A stretch of DNA of 64,000 nt from CALKXV01 sp965228905. Lineage in GTDB: Bacteria > Pseudomonadota > Alphaproteobacteria > Rhodobacterales > Rhodobacteraceae. Both the position numbers and the translations under genes were made by a program. The DNA is taken from positions 682,001-746,000 of the forward strand of contig CBDDII010000003.1 of the NCBI GenBank assembly GCA_965228905.1. The letters run 5' to 3'. The notes below the pieces were generated by a model that saw only the letters and a program-made list of their open reading frames with translations, had not been told where the DNA came from and made no database searches. Each line of letters opens with the position of its first letter. The first letter of the stretch is position 1. Shown one piece after another: positions 52,410 to 60,200 of this stretch.

Positions 52410-52425
52410 ACTATACAACTATACA
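52410..52425. promoter_or_regulatory. Tandem 8-mer between phnG and phnF, candidate PhnF operator
   Basis: ACTATACA occurs twice without a gap (52410-52417 and 52418-52425) in an A+T-rich patch (TATACTATAC...ATACATATAT) midway between the two divergent genes. Short TATA-containing repeats are typical operators of HutC-type GntR proteins such as PhnF, so self-control and control of phnG are both likely. No Pho-box-like repeat is seen here. Confidence 0.55.
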
Positions 52426-52471
52426 TATATTAGCAGATTTGCCGCGCGAAGACAGAGGAGTTTTGTGAAAC

Positions 52472-53191
52472 TTGCGTAACAGCCGAGGCAAAACACCGAT
52501 CTGGCAGGCCATTGCCGATGCGTTGCGCAGCGATCTGGCAGAGGGTCGCTATGCGCCCGGTGACAAACTGCCGACAGAGGCGGCGCTGGCGGAACGTTTC
52601 GGTGTCAATCGCCACACGGTGCGGCACGGTCTGTCAGCCCTGGTGGACGAAGGGCTGGTGCGGACACGGCGCGGGGCGGGGGCCTTCGTGGCAGCGACAC
52701 CGACGGATTATCCAATCGGCGGTCGGGTCCGGTTTCATGAAAACCTGATCGCGGCAGGGCGCAGGCCGGACAAGCGCGCCTTGCAGATGGACGAACGTTC
52801 GGCAACGGAAGGAGAGGCAATGGCGCTTGGCATTGCACCGGGTGACCCGATCTGCGCCTATCATGGCCTGTCCCTTGCAGACGGTCAGCCGATTGCCATC
52901 TTTGAAAGCCTGTTTCCGATTGGTCGACTTCCCGGCATCACGTCAGCACTTGGCAAGACCAGTAGCGTCACCGAAGCGCTGAAATCCGTGGGGGTTGCCG
53001 ACTATGTGCGGCTATCGACGCGCCTGACGGCGGTACGCGCCTCGGCAACGCAGGCATTGCACCTGCATCTGTCCGAAGGCGATCCTTTGCTGCGGTCGTC
53101 GGGCGTGAACGTGGATGAAACGGGCACGCCCGTCGAATACGGGCGCACGTGGTTTGCCGGGGACCGCGTCACGCTGACGGTCGAGAGCTAG
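52472..53191 (+). CDS. phnF: PhnF, GntR/HutC-family regulator
   Basis: 239 residues from a TTG; GAGGAG lies 11 bases before it and a closer GTG meets a stop at once. The GntR winged helix reads LPTEAALAERFGVNRHTVRHGLSALVDEGLV and the UTRA domain follows (about 90-235). It faces phnG and overlaps the stop of the acetyltransferase relic by four bases tail to tail. Known family role: repressor of phn genes that responds to phosphate or a phosphonate metabolite. Confidence 0.9.
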   Translation: MRNSRGKTPIWQAIADALRSDLAEGRYAPGDKLPTEAALAERFGVNRHTVRHGLSALVDEGLVRTRRGAGAFVAATPTDYPIGGRVRFHENLIAAGRRPDKRALQMDERSATEGEAMALGIAPGDPICAYHGLSLADGQPIAIFESLFPIGRLPGITSALGKTSSVTEALKSVGVADYVRLSTRLTAVRASATQALHLHLSEGDPLLRSSGVNVDETGTPVEYGRTWFAGDRVTLTVES

Positions 53192-53806
53192 GTTTCGTAC
53201 TTTTCGAGAAAGTCACGTGCTTCGAGCGTGCGAAAGTCTTCGAGGGTCTCTCGGATCCTCTCGTGCGGCCAATCCCACCAGGCCAGAGCGATCAACCTCT
53301 CGGCAATCTCGCGCGGTTGGCGAAGTCGAAGCAGCTTTGCGGGTGTGCCCGCAACGATGGTGTAAGGCTCAACGTCCCGGGTGACGACAGCGCCCGAGGC
53401 TACCACCGCACCGTGGCCCAATGTGACCTCTGGCTTGATCATGGCACCCGCGCCGATCCAAGTGTCGTGTCCGATATGGGCGGTGCGGGATTTGCGGTGT
53501 GCAAAAAAAGTCTTCGTCCCGTCCCGCATCGTCCCAATAATCGTCCGAGCGATAGAGGAAATGATGGCAAGCCGCCGTATGAAGCGGGTGATCGGTGGCA
53601 CCAATGCGGGAAAAGGCGGCGATGTTGGCGAATTTGCCGATCCGGGCGTTTGCGATATCGGCGTAGCGGTCGCAATAACTGTAGTCACCAAACACCGAAT
53701 TCGCCACGCGGCTGCCTTTGCCAATCTCGACAAAGGCCCCGAAGGTGCTTTCGGTGATTTCGCATTCGGGGTGGATGAAGGGCGTTTCCGCCGACAGGCG
53801 CGCCAT
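53188..53806 (-). pseudogene. Hexapeptide acetyltransferase of the phosphonate locus, frameshifted
   Basis: Read on the minus strand from the ATG at 53806, MARLSAETPFIHPECEITE starts a left-handed beta-helix (xenobiotic acetyltransferase type) that runs through SYCDRYADIANARIG and AAFSRIGATDHPLH. After DDYWDDAGRDEDFF it goes into CTPQIPHRPY. The rest (AHRKSRTAHIGHDTWIGAGA to DFLEKYET, stop 53188) is in another frame. A run of seven T on the minus strand (7 A at 53503-53509) is the likely cause: six would restore the frame. 619 bases from start to stop is one more than a multiple of three. Either a real inactivating change or a read error. Confidence 0.85.
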
Positions 53807-53808
53807 GT

Positions 53809-54450
53809 TCAGAACTCCCTTTCTTCGCCGGAGAAGCGGAAGAACTTGCCGGTGTCGTCGGGCGTTAGATCCAAGGCGATGTCGAGGATCCCGCGGGCGA
53901 CCTCGTTCGGGTCTTCTTCGGCATCCTGTCCGCCCATGTCGGTGCGGACCCAACCGGGGTCGACCAGGGCCACCGGAATGCCTTCGGGTTCAAGGGCCGT
54001 CGCCAGTCCCTGCATGACCTTGTTCACCGCCGCTTTCGACGCCCGATAGGCGATCCGGTCCGCCTTGCGATAGCCCATCCATGCCATTTGCGAGGATATG
54101 GTCACGATTTTCGGGGCCTCGCTCTTGCGAAGCTGGGGAAGGACGGCCTGCGCCACGGCAAGGGGTGCGATGGTGTTCACGGCAAGTGTATGCGCGAACC
54201 CGGCAAAGTCCATGTCGAGCGGCGATTGCCGATCAGGCGTTATGACGCCCGCGTTGTTGATCAGAATGTCGATTGGGCCAAGGTTGGACAGTTGGCAAGC
54301 GATGGTTTCGGGGTTGTCGAGTGCGAGGGCGATCGTGCCTTTGCGCCCGTCTCTCGTCGTGCCAAGCGCTTCGTGCCCCGCAGACTTGGCGGCGGAATAG
54401 AGTGCCGCGCCGATGCCCCGGTTGCTGCCAGTAATCAGGATTCGCGCCAT
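53809..54450 (-). CDS. Short-chain dehydrogenase in the phosphonate importer operon
   Basis: 213 residues. Rossmann motif ILITGSNRGIGAAL, then NNAG, Ser in TISSQMAW and Tyr/Lys in YRASKAA, with the short C-terminus of the small SDR subgroup. Its ATG overlaps the phnE2 stop and its stop is 3 bases before the acetyltransferase start, so it is read with importer 2. No role in C-P lyase chemistry is known; an oxidation of an imported organophosphorus compound is a guess. Confidence 0.78.
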   Translation of the reverse strand: MARILITGSNRGIGAALYSAAKSAGHEALGTTRDGRKGTIALALDNPETIACQLSNLGPIDILINNAGVITPDRQSPLDMDFAGFAHTLAVNTIAPLAVAQAVLPQLRKSEAPKIVTISSQMAWMGYRKADRIAYRASKAAVNKVMQGLATALEPEGIPVALVDPGWVRTDMGGQDAEEDPNEVARGILDIALDLTPDDTGKFFRFSGEEREF

Positions 54451-55763
54451 CAGTCCTTGCGTCCGATCAGCCGGCCGCGCAGCCAGCCCGAGAACCAGTC
54501 CATGAACATCACCATGACGACGATCAGAACGATGTAATAGGCGACCTCTTCCCAGTCCTTCTGGGTCTGGATGGCTTGTGTCAGCATCAAACCGATGCCG
54601 CCGCCGGTGATGGCCCCGATGATCGTGGCCGAGCGGGTGTTGGATTCCAGGAAATAAAGGATCTGGGCAAGAAGCACAGGCACGACCTGCGGGATCACGC
54701 CGAACCGATAGCGTTGCAGTGGCTTGGCTCCCGTGGAGGCGACGCCTTCGATCTGCTTGCCATCGACGTTTTCCAGCGCCTCGGAAAAGATCTTGCCGAA
54801 GGTCCCGGTGTCGGTGATCAGGATCGCCAACGCCCCGGTCAGCGGGCCGGGGCCGAAGGCGCGGGCCAGAACGACGGTCCAGATCAGGGCATCCACACCG
54901 CGCACGAAATCGAACAGGCGGCGGGTGCTCGCCCGTAGAAGCATCAGGGGCGAGAAACGCTTGGCGGCGAGAAACGCAAGCGGCAGGGCGATGATGGCCG
55001 CACCCATGGTGCCAAGAAAGGCCATGAGGATCGTTTCTCCGATGGCCCAGGCCACATCCCCGTGCCGCCACATGGGGTTGTTCCACCAGTCCGAAACCGC
55101 GCCCGCGATATTACTTCGATCGGGGTGGATCTGTTCGCCGAACAGGATCGCGCCAAGGCCCTTGTCGTAATAGGCGCTGTCGAGGGTGAACCAGAACAGC
55201 TCCCACCCCGGAAAGTAGTTGAAAACCTCGGTCCGCGACCCGGTCATGGTGATGCGTCCCTCGGGCGTGGTGATTCCGATCCGGCGGTTCGAGGCCGAGA
55301 TCCAATCGGGCACCTCGTCGGGCAGATTGCTTTTCAGGGTGCGCCCCTCGGCCCGGACCTCGATCAGCGGGAAACCAGGAATTTCGATCTCGGTCCGGTT
55401 TTCCGGCAGGTAGCGCACGATATGGTCCCGCCCGAGGTCTATGGTGATCACCTCATCGCCGCTGACCCAGTCCGGCCGCATACCTTCGGGATAGGTGCCC
55501 TTGCGTTCGCCTTCCACGGCATAGGAAACCTCGCCGCTGCGGTTGTCGCGCGTGACGTGCACCTTGTGGGACCAACTGTCAGAGGCAAGCGTGACGGCGT
55601 TATTGACATTCGCGCGCTGCACCAACCCAGGCAGGTCGAAGGCAAAGAAGATGTAAGTCAGGTAGACAAGGATCACCCCCGGAATGGCGAACCCAATCAG
55701 ACGCTTGCGTTGAAACAGCCTGTCTGCCTCGTCCTTGGCAAAACCTATGTCTGTCGCGGTCAT
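54450..55763 (-). CDS. phnE: Phosphonate ABC transporter permease PhnE2, with large periplasmic insert
   Basis: 437 residues. TM1 (about 22-45) is followed by about 160 residues of mostly polar sequence (roughly 50-205, rich in beta-strand-like charged stretches) before the remaining membrane spans and the EAA-type loop VASTGAKPLQRYRFGVIPQ. The normal PhnE is about 270-290 residues, so the insert adds a domain facing the periplasm. It pairs with the 291-residue permease just upstream, with a four-base overlap. Confidence 0.85.
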   Translation of the reverse strand: MTATDIGFAKDEADRLFQRKRLIGFAIPGVILVYLTYIFFAFDLPGLVQRANVNNAVTLASDSWSHKVHVTRDNRSGEVSYAVEGERKGTYPEGMRPDWVSGDEVITIDLGRDHIVRYLPENRTEIEIPGFPLIEVRAEGRTLKSNLPDEVPDWISASNRRIGITTPEGRITMTGSRTEVFNYFPGWELFWFTLDSAYYDKGLGAILFGEQIHPDRSNIAGAVSDWWNNPMWRHGDVAWAIGETILMAFLGTMGAAIIALPLAFLAAKRFSPLMLLRASTRRLFDFVRGVDALIWTVVLARAFGPGPLTGALAILITDTGTFGKIFSEALENVDGKQIEGVASTGAKPLQRYRFGVIPQVVPVLLAQILYFLESNTRSATIIGAITGGGIGLMLTQAIQTQKDWEEVAYYIVLIVVMVMFMDWFSGWLRGRLIGRKD

Positions 55764-56635
55764 TGGGCTTGCCCTTCCGTCAGCTTGTTTCGATAGCGGC
55801 TTGATACCTGATCGAAGAAGACGATGGTTCCGAACAGCAGGATGAAGATGGCGGCGGCTTCGTCAAACCGGCCCGGCCCCCAGGCCATCGCGTTGCGAAG
55901 TTCGTAGCCAACACCGCCCGCCCCCACGAAGCCAAGGATGGCCGAGGCGCGAATGTTGATTTCAAAGCGCAAGAGTGTGTAGCTGAGGTAGTTCGGCGCG
56001 ACTTGCGGCAACACGCCAAGAAGCATCCGCTGCGACCAGGTAGCGCCAGTTGATGCCAGACCCTCGACAGGTTTCAGGTCGGCGTTTTCCGATACTTCCG
56101 AGAACATCTTTCCAAGTGCGCCGGAGGTGTGGATCGCAATGGCGATCATAGCGGGGACCGGACCGCCGCCAAGAACGAAGATCAGTACCAGCGCGATCAC
56201 GATTTCGGGGACAGCGCGCATCATGTCCGAGATGCGGCGGAAGAGGGGGATCAGGCGCGGCCATCGGGCCAGTCCGCGCGTTCCGAGAAGCGAAAGGAAC
56301 AGCCCGCCAATCGCGCCGATCAGCGTCGAGACGGCGGCGATGTTCACGGTTTCGACAAGGGCGGGGAAATACTTGGCGATGAGGCCGGGCAGGTCGGCGC
56401 GTTTTTCCCAGGCTTCGGAAAGAACGTCCGCCGGGTAGTCGCCGATCTGGTGCAAACCTTCCCAGAAGCCGCCGGCGTTGCGGTCGTCGGCGATGTTGAA
56501 GCCGGACACCATCAGAACGACAAAGATCAGAAGTGTCAGCCCGCCATAGAGCCTGCGCCTTTGCACCTGCGCCATGTAGCTGGACTGAATGCTGTCCACA
56601 CCCTGCGGCACGCCACCAAGAGAAATGTCCGCCAT
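55760..56635 (-). CDS. phnE: Phosphonate ABC transporter permease PhnE1
   Basis: 291 residues with about six spans and the EAA loop LASTGATWSQRMLLGVLPQ. The ATG at 56635 is used because the 19 earlier residues read as non-conserved. It forms the heterodimeric channel with PhnE2. Lies 66 bases downstream of phnD on the minus strand. Confidence 0.87.
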   Translation of the reverse strand: MADISLGGVPQGVDSIQSSYMAQVQRRRLYGGLTLLIFVVLMVSGFNIADDRNAGGFWEGLHQIGDYPADVLSEAWEKRADLPGLIAKYFPALVETVNIAAVSTLIGAIGGLFLSLLGTRGLARWPRLIPLFRRISDMMRAVPEIVIALVLIFVLGGGPVPAMIAIAIHTSGALGKMFSEVSENADLKPVEGLASTGATWSQRMLLGVLPQVAPNYLSYTLLRFEINIRASAILGFVGAGGVGYELRNAMAWGPGRFDEAAAIFILLFGTIVFFDQVSSRYRNKLTEGQAQ

Positions 56636-56701
56636 ACTACCCCCGACAAAGAAAATTCCGGCAGCCCCGCCAGGGGCCGCCGGAGACATCATGAACTCGC
56701 C

Positions 56702-57613
56702 TTAGCTGCCGATCTTGGCTTTACGGGCCTCGACGATGGAAAGGTAGGTGTCGTGGGTCACCGGCTGGAAGCCGAGGGTGTCGCCGGCAGCCACACCGTA
56801 AGCGCAGTCGGGGTCACGTTCGTGCAGGCCGTCGACCAGCGCGGTCATGGTTTCGCGAACATTGGCGGGAAGTGCCTTGCGCAACACGACGGGGCCTTCG
56901 GGGATGACGTTGGATTTCCAGATCTCGACCATGTCGTTCATGTCGACAAGGCCAGCGTCCACGGCTTTGCGCAGCGCACCCGAGTTGTAACCGTCTTCCC
57001 AGTTGCCCTGACCGTCGGCCCAGGTCACGCCGCCATCGATGTCGCCGTTATTGACAGCAACGATGGTCTGCTCGTGGCCACCGGTGAACTTGACCTCGCC
57101 AAAGTACTCGCCGGATTCCATGGTCACGCCGTCCTTGTACTGCGGAATCTCGATGGACGGGATCAGGTAGCCCGAGGTCGAGTTCGGATCGCCGAAGCCG
57201 AAGACCTTGCCTTCCATGTCGTCAAGCGAGGCGATGCCGCTGTCCTTGCGGGCAAAGCCGATGGAGTGATAGCCGATGGAGCCGTCCACGTTCACCTTGA
57301 TCAGCACGGGCTCGACCGCCTCGGGGTCTTGCAGATAGGTCGCGGCGTAGGCCGAGGCGCCCAGCCATGCCATGTCGATGGTGCCACCCAAAAGGCCCTG
57401 GATCACTCCGTTATAGTCGGCAGGTGCAAAGAGTTTTGTTTCGACGCCAAGCGCCTCGCTCGTGTAGTCGGCAAGGCACTGGTAGGAGTTCATCCGGTCC
57501 TGGGCGTTTTCGCCGCCAAGGATCCCGATGCGAAATTCGGTGATCTCTTGGGCAAAAGCGCCCGTGCTGAGTGCGGTTGTGGCGGCAAGCGCCAGTGCGA
57601 GTGTCTTTTTCAT
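56702..57613 (-). CDS. phnD: Phosphonate ABC transporter binding protein PhnD (importer 2)
   Basis: 303 residues. A signal peptide (KTLALALAATTALSTGAFAQ) leads into the PhnD domain with FRIGILGGENAQDRMNSYQC, LFAPADYNGVIQGLL and DLAWLGASAYA-type loops (here TIDMAWLGASAYA), FGDPNSTSGYL and VTWADGQGNW. GGAGAG precedes the ATG. It is the ligand-capture part of importer 2, next to phnC, phnE1 and phnE2. Confidence 0.92.
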   Translation of the reverse strand: MKKTLALALAATTALSTGAFAQEITEFRIGILGGENAQDRMNSYQCLADYTSEALGVETKLFAPADYNGVIQGLLGGTIDMAWLGASAYAATYLQDPEAVEPVLIKVNVDGSIGYHSIGFARKDSGIASLDDMEGKVFGFGDPNSTSGYLIPSIEIPQYKDGVTMESGEYFGEVKFTGGHEQTIVAVNNGDIDGGVTWADGQGNWEDGYNSGALRKAVDAGLVDMNDMVEIWKSNVIPEGPVVLRKALPANVRETMTALVDGLHERDPDCAYGVAAGDTLGFQPVTHDTYLSIVEARKAKIGS

Positions 57614-57681
57614 CTTTCTCTCCAGGTTTTGTGCCCTGCGCCTGTCGGCGGGTTGAGGGCGGGTTGATGATCGTGGCTGGT

Positions 57682-58497
57682 TCAGACGTAGGCTTCCGCT
57701 TCGCGGATCCGCGACTGCTCCAGTGTTTCGATTTCGGTTGATGTGGCGGCTTCGGAGAAATCCGCGCCTGCGCCGTAAATGTCGCGGGCAACGCCGGTGG
57801 TGAGTTGGGCTGGCGTGCCGTCAAAGACTATCCGGCCATCGCGCATCCCGATCACCCGGTCGCAATAGCGCCGCGCCGTATCCAGCGTGTGTAGGTTCGC
57901 AATCACCATGCGCCCGTCTTCTTCGTGGATGGCGCGCAGCGATTGCATCACCACCTGCGCATTCATCGGATCGAGCGATGCAATGGGTTCGTCCGCCAGG
58001 ATGATCTTGGGATCCTGCATCAGTGACCGCGCGATGGCGACGCGCTGTTGCTGGCCACCGGAAAGGGCCTCGGCGCGTTTCGGTGCCTGTTCGGCGATCC
58101 CGAGCCGGTCGAGGATCTCGATGGCCGTGTGAATGTCGGATTGTGGGTAGAGGTTGAACATCGTCGCGAATGTCGAGCGTTTGTTCAGGGTGCCGTGGAG
58201 GACGTTCGAAACCACGTCCATGCGCGGCACAAGGTTGAATTGTTGAAAGATCATCGCGCAGCGCGATTGCCAGTCCCGCTTGGCCGCACCACGCAGGGCC
58301 GTGATTTCTTCGTTTTCAAAGGTGATCGTTCCGGTGGTGGCATCGCTCAACAGATTGAGCATTCGCAACAGAGTGGATTTCCCCGCCCCCGAGCGCCCGA
58401 TGATTCCGATCATGGCCGGTTTGTCGACAGTGATAGTGGCTGCGTCTACGGCGGTCTTGTCCCCGAACCGCTTTGTCAGCGCGTCGATCTTCAGCAT
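57682..58497 (-). CDS. phnC: Phosphonate ABC transporter ATPase PhnC (importer 2)
   Basis: 271 residues. Walker A IIGRSGAGKSTLLRM, signature LSGGQQQRVAIARSL, Walker B KIILADEPIASLDP, with IFQQFNLVPRMDVVSNVLHG typical of PhnC. The ATG at 58497 follows a GGGGGCG. First gene of the importer 2 operon phnC-D-E1-E2-SDR-acetyltransferase, with a Pho-box-like site upstream. Confidence 0.93.
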   Translation of the reverse strand: MLKIDALTKRFGDKTAVDAATITVDKPAMIGIIGRSGAGKSTLLRMLNLLSDATTGTITFENEEITALRGAAKRDWQSRCAMIFQQFNLVPRMDVVSNVLHGTLNKRSTFATMFNLYPQSDIHTAIEILDRLGIAEQAPKRAEALSGGQQQRVAIARSLMQDPKIILADEPIASLDPMNAQVVMQSLRAIHEEDGRMVIANLHTLDTARRYCDRVIGMRDGRIVFDGTPAQLTTGVARDIYGAGADFSEAATSTEIETLEQSRIREAEAYV

Positions 58498-58534
58498 ATC
58501 GCCCCCATGTTTTGGGGGCTGATAAGCCGGGCAA

Positions 58535-58563
58535 GCTACAGTCGCGTGACAGTTTCGTTTCAG
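58535..58563 (-). promoter_or_regulatory. Pho-box-like repeats before phnC (importer 2)
   Basis: On the minus strand three 7-mers CTGAAAC, CTGTCAC and CTGTAGC start 11 bases apart, with the first at 58563 and the last ending at 58535. This is the PhoB-site layout. A TTATCA about 10 bases further (58520-58525) could be the -10 element, and phnC starts at 58497. Confidence 0.65.
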
Positions 58564-58702
58564 TTTCTTGGCGTTTGCGCAACGGATCTGTGACAGGCAG
58601 AGGGGCGCCGATGCGCCTCGCGCTGCAACAATCGTCAATTTTTATCCACAGGCCGTCATGAAACTGTTACACTTGGCTCAGGAACGTTCTAGCCTCGGGT
58701 TC

Positions 58703-58996
58703 ATGACCGAAAGCACCCTGCCAGCCCTTCTTTTCTGCGTTGCCCTGCCGTCCCTTGTTCATGCCGGGATGGCGGATGTCAGTTGCGATGACAGTTCGCG
58801 CATGATCGTGACCTTGACCGAGGTACTGGGGGCCGAACGCCAGGGGATGGGGCTGCGCGACCCGGAAACCATGCTTGAGGTCTGGGTGACCCGTGCGAGC
58901 GGCGATTGGTTGATTGTCCAGAATTATGCCAACGGCACATCCTGTATCGTCGCCATGGGTGAAAACTGGGAAGGAAGCCTGACAGGACCGGCATAG
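58703..58996 (+). CDS. Small exported protein of unknown function
   Basis: 97 residues from the ATG at 58703; an ATG 15 codons earlier is also possible. A signal peptide (LPALLFCVALPSLVHAG) precedes a short mature domain with two Cys (VSCDDSSRMIV and NGTSCIVAMGENWE), which may form a disulfide. I recognise it only as a small conserved periplasmic type; no function is assigned. It stands alone between phnC and the regulator gene. Confidence 0.6.
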   Translation: MTESTLPALLFCVALPSLVHAGMADVSCDDSSRMIVTLTEVLGAERQGMGLRDPETMLEVWVTRASGDWLIVQNYANGTSCIVAMGENWEGSLTGPA

Positions 58997-59147
58997 GCCT
59001 GATTGGTACAAAGGCACCGGCATCCCGAAAAGTCCCGCCAGTTGAGGATCGTTCCGACCGTTGAACGGCTGAAGAAATCGCACGCTTGATCTTTTGGTTC
59101 ACAGTGTCCTTCATTCAAGGGTTCGTGACAGCCGGAGATTTCGTATC

Positions 59148-60101
59148 GTGTCCATCCCCCAGCCCGTCAGGTATGGGCTCGTTCTGTTCCCCAACTTTCC
59201 CATGATGGCGTTCTCGGCCTTGGTTGAGCCCCTTCGCGCGGCCAACGAACTGACGGGGAAAAACCACTATCAGTGGGCGGTTTTCGGCGGGTCGGACGAC
59301 AATATCCGTTCCTCCAGTGGCTTCGAGCTACATCCGCATCACCTTTTTTCCGACCGCCGGACGGTGGATCGCGTTGTGGTATGCTCGGGCGGCAATGCCG
59401 ACCGGCTTCAGGCCCCCGAGGCAATCGCCTGGATCAGGCGGATGTTGAGAAACGGCGCACATCTCGGCGCGGTCGCCGACGCGGCATTCTTTCTTGCGCG
59501 TGCGGGGTTCTACGACGGCTATCGCTGCACGCTTCACTGGACCAGCCAGCCAGCATTCGTCGAAGCCTTTCCACAGATCCAGCTTGAACGCTCTCTCTAT
59601 GTCATCGACCGATCCCGGTTCTCTGCCCTCGGCGGGATCGGAAGCCTTGATATGCAGCTTGAGCTGATTTCCCGGGATCTTGATCCGGGGCTGTCTCATT
59701 CGGTTGCGGACTGGTTCGCGCATTCCATCCTGCGGGCGCCGCATGAAAGGCACCCGATGCCATTGAACCTTCGCACGGGAATCCGCGACCGGTTGGTTCT
59801 CAACACGGTCGCCGATATGGAGGCGCATCCGGAAGAACCGAAATCCGTCGCCGCCCTCGCCGCGCATCAGGGGGTTTCGGTGGACACTTTGGAACGCGCC
59901 TTCCGTTCGGAACTCGGCGTTTCGCCCGGCCGATATCATCGGCGCCTGAGATTGCGTCTTGGACGCGCCCTTCTTGAACATTCGGCGATGCGGATTCGCG
60001 ACGTGGCCCATGCCTGTGGATATGGCGACCAGGCGGCCTTTTCACGTGCCTTCCGGTCCGAATTCGGAGAGGCACCGATTTCCATTCGCGCAGCATCCTG
60101 A
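59148..60101 (+). CDS. GlxA/GbdR-type AraC regulator (amidotransferase-like sensor domain)
   Basis: 317 residues from a GTG with GGAG nine bases before it; a TTG at 59094 is an alternative. The N-terminal DJ-1/PfpI-like domain has GAVADAAFFLARAGFYDGYRC and LHW but no catalytic Cys, as in GbdR, CdhR and SouR, which sense amines. The C-terminal AraC domain has SVAALAAHQGVSVDTLERAFRSE and IRDVAHACGYGDQAAFSRAFRSE. It is read toward the M24/hydrolase/binding-protein genes 100 bases on, and probably controls them. The ligand is unknown. Confidence 0.88.
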   Translation: MSIPQPVRYGLVLFPNFPMMAFSALVEPLRAANELTGKNHYQWAVFGGSDDNIRSSSGFELHPHHLFSDRRTVDRVVVCSGGNADRLQAPEAIAWIRRMLRNGAHLGAVADAAFFLARAGFYDGYRCTLHWTSQPAFVEAFPQIQLERSLYVIDRSRFSALGGIGSLDMQLELISRDLDPGLSHSVADWFAHSILRAPHERHPMPLNLRTGIRDRLVLNTVADMEAHPEEPKSVAALAAHQGVSVDTLERAFRSELGVSPGRYHRRLRLRLGRALLEHSAMRIRDVAHACGYGDQAAFSRAFRSEFGEAPISIRAAS

Positions 60102-60200
60102 CGCCATTTTGCGGTAAACTGCATAAGTATTGCGGCGATCTGCAACACAGAATCGGGCGCTCCGCGAGATCATTCCGGGGATTCTGGTGGAGATTGCCCT

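Noticed and set aside
56129..57667. Plus-strand open frame of 512 codons
   Set aside because: Antisense to phnD and phnE1; shadow.
58501..58519. Hairpin over the phnC ribosome-binding site (GCCCCCA / TGGGGGC)
   Set aside because: If the -10-like element at 58520-58525 is used, transcription starts inside the stem, so it would not form in the RNA.
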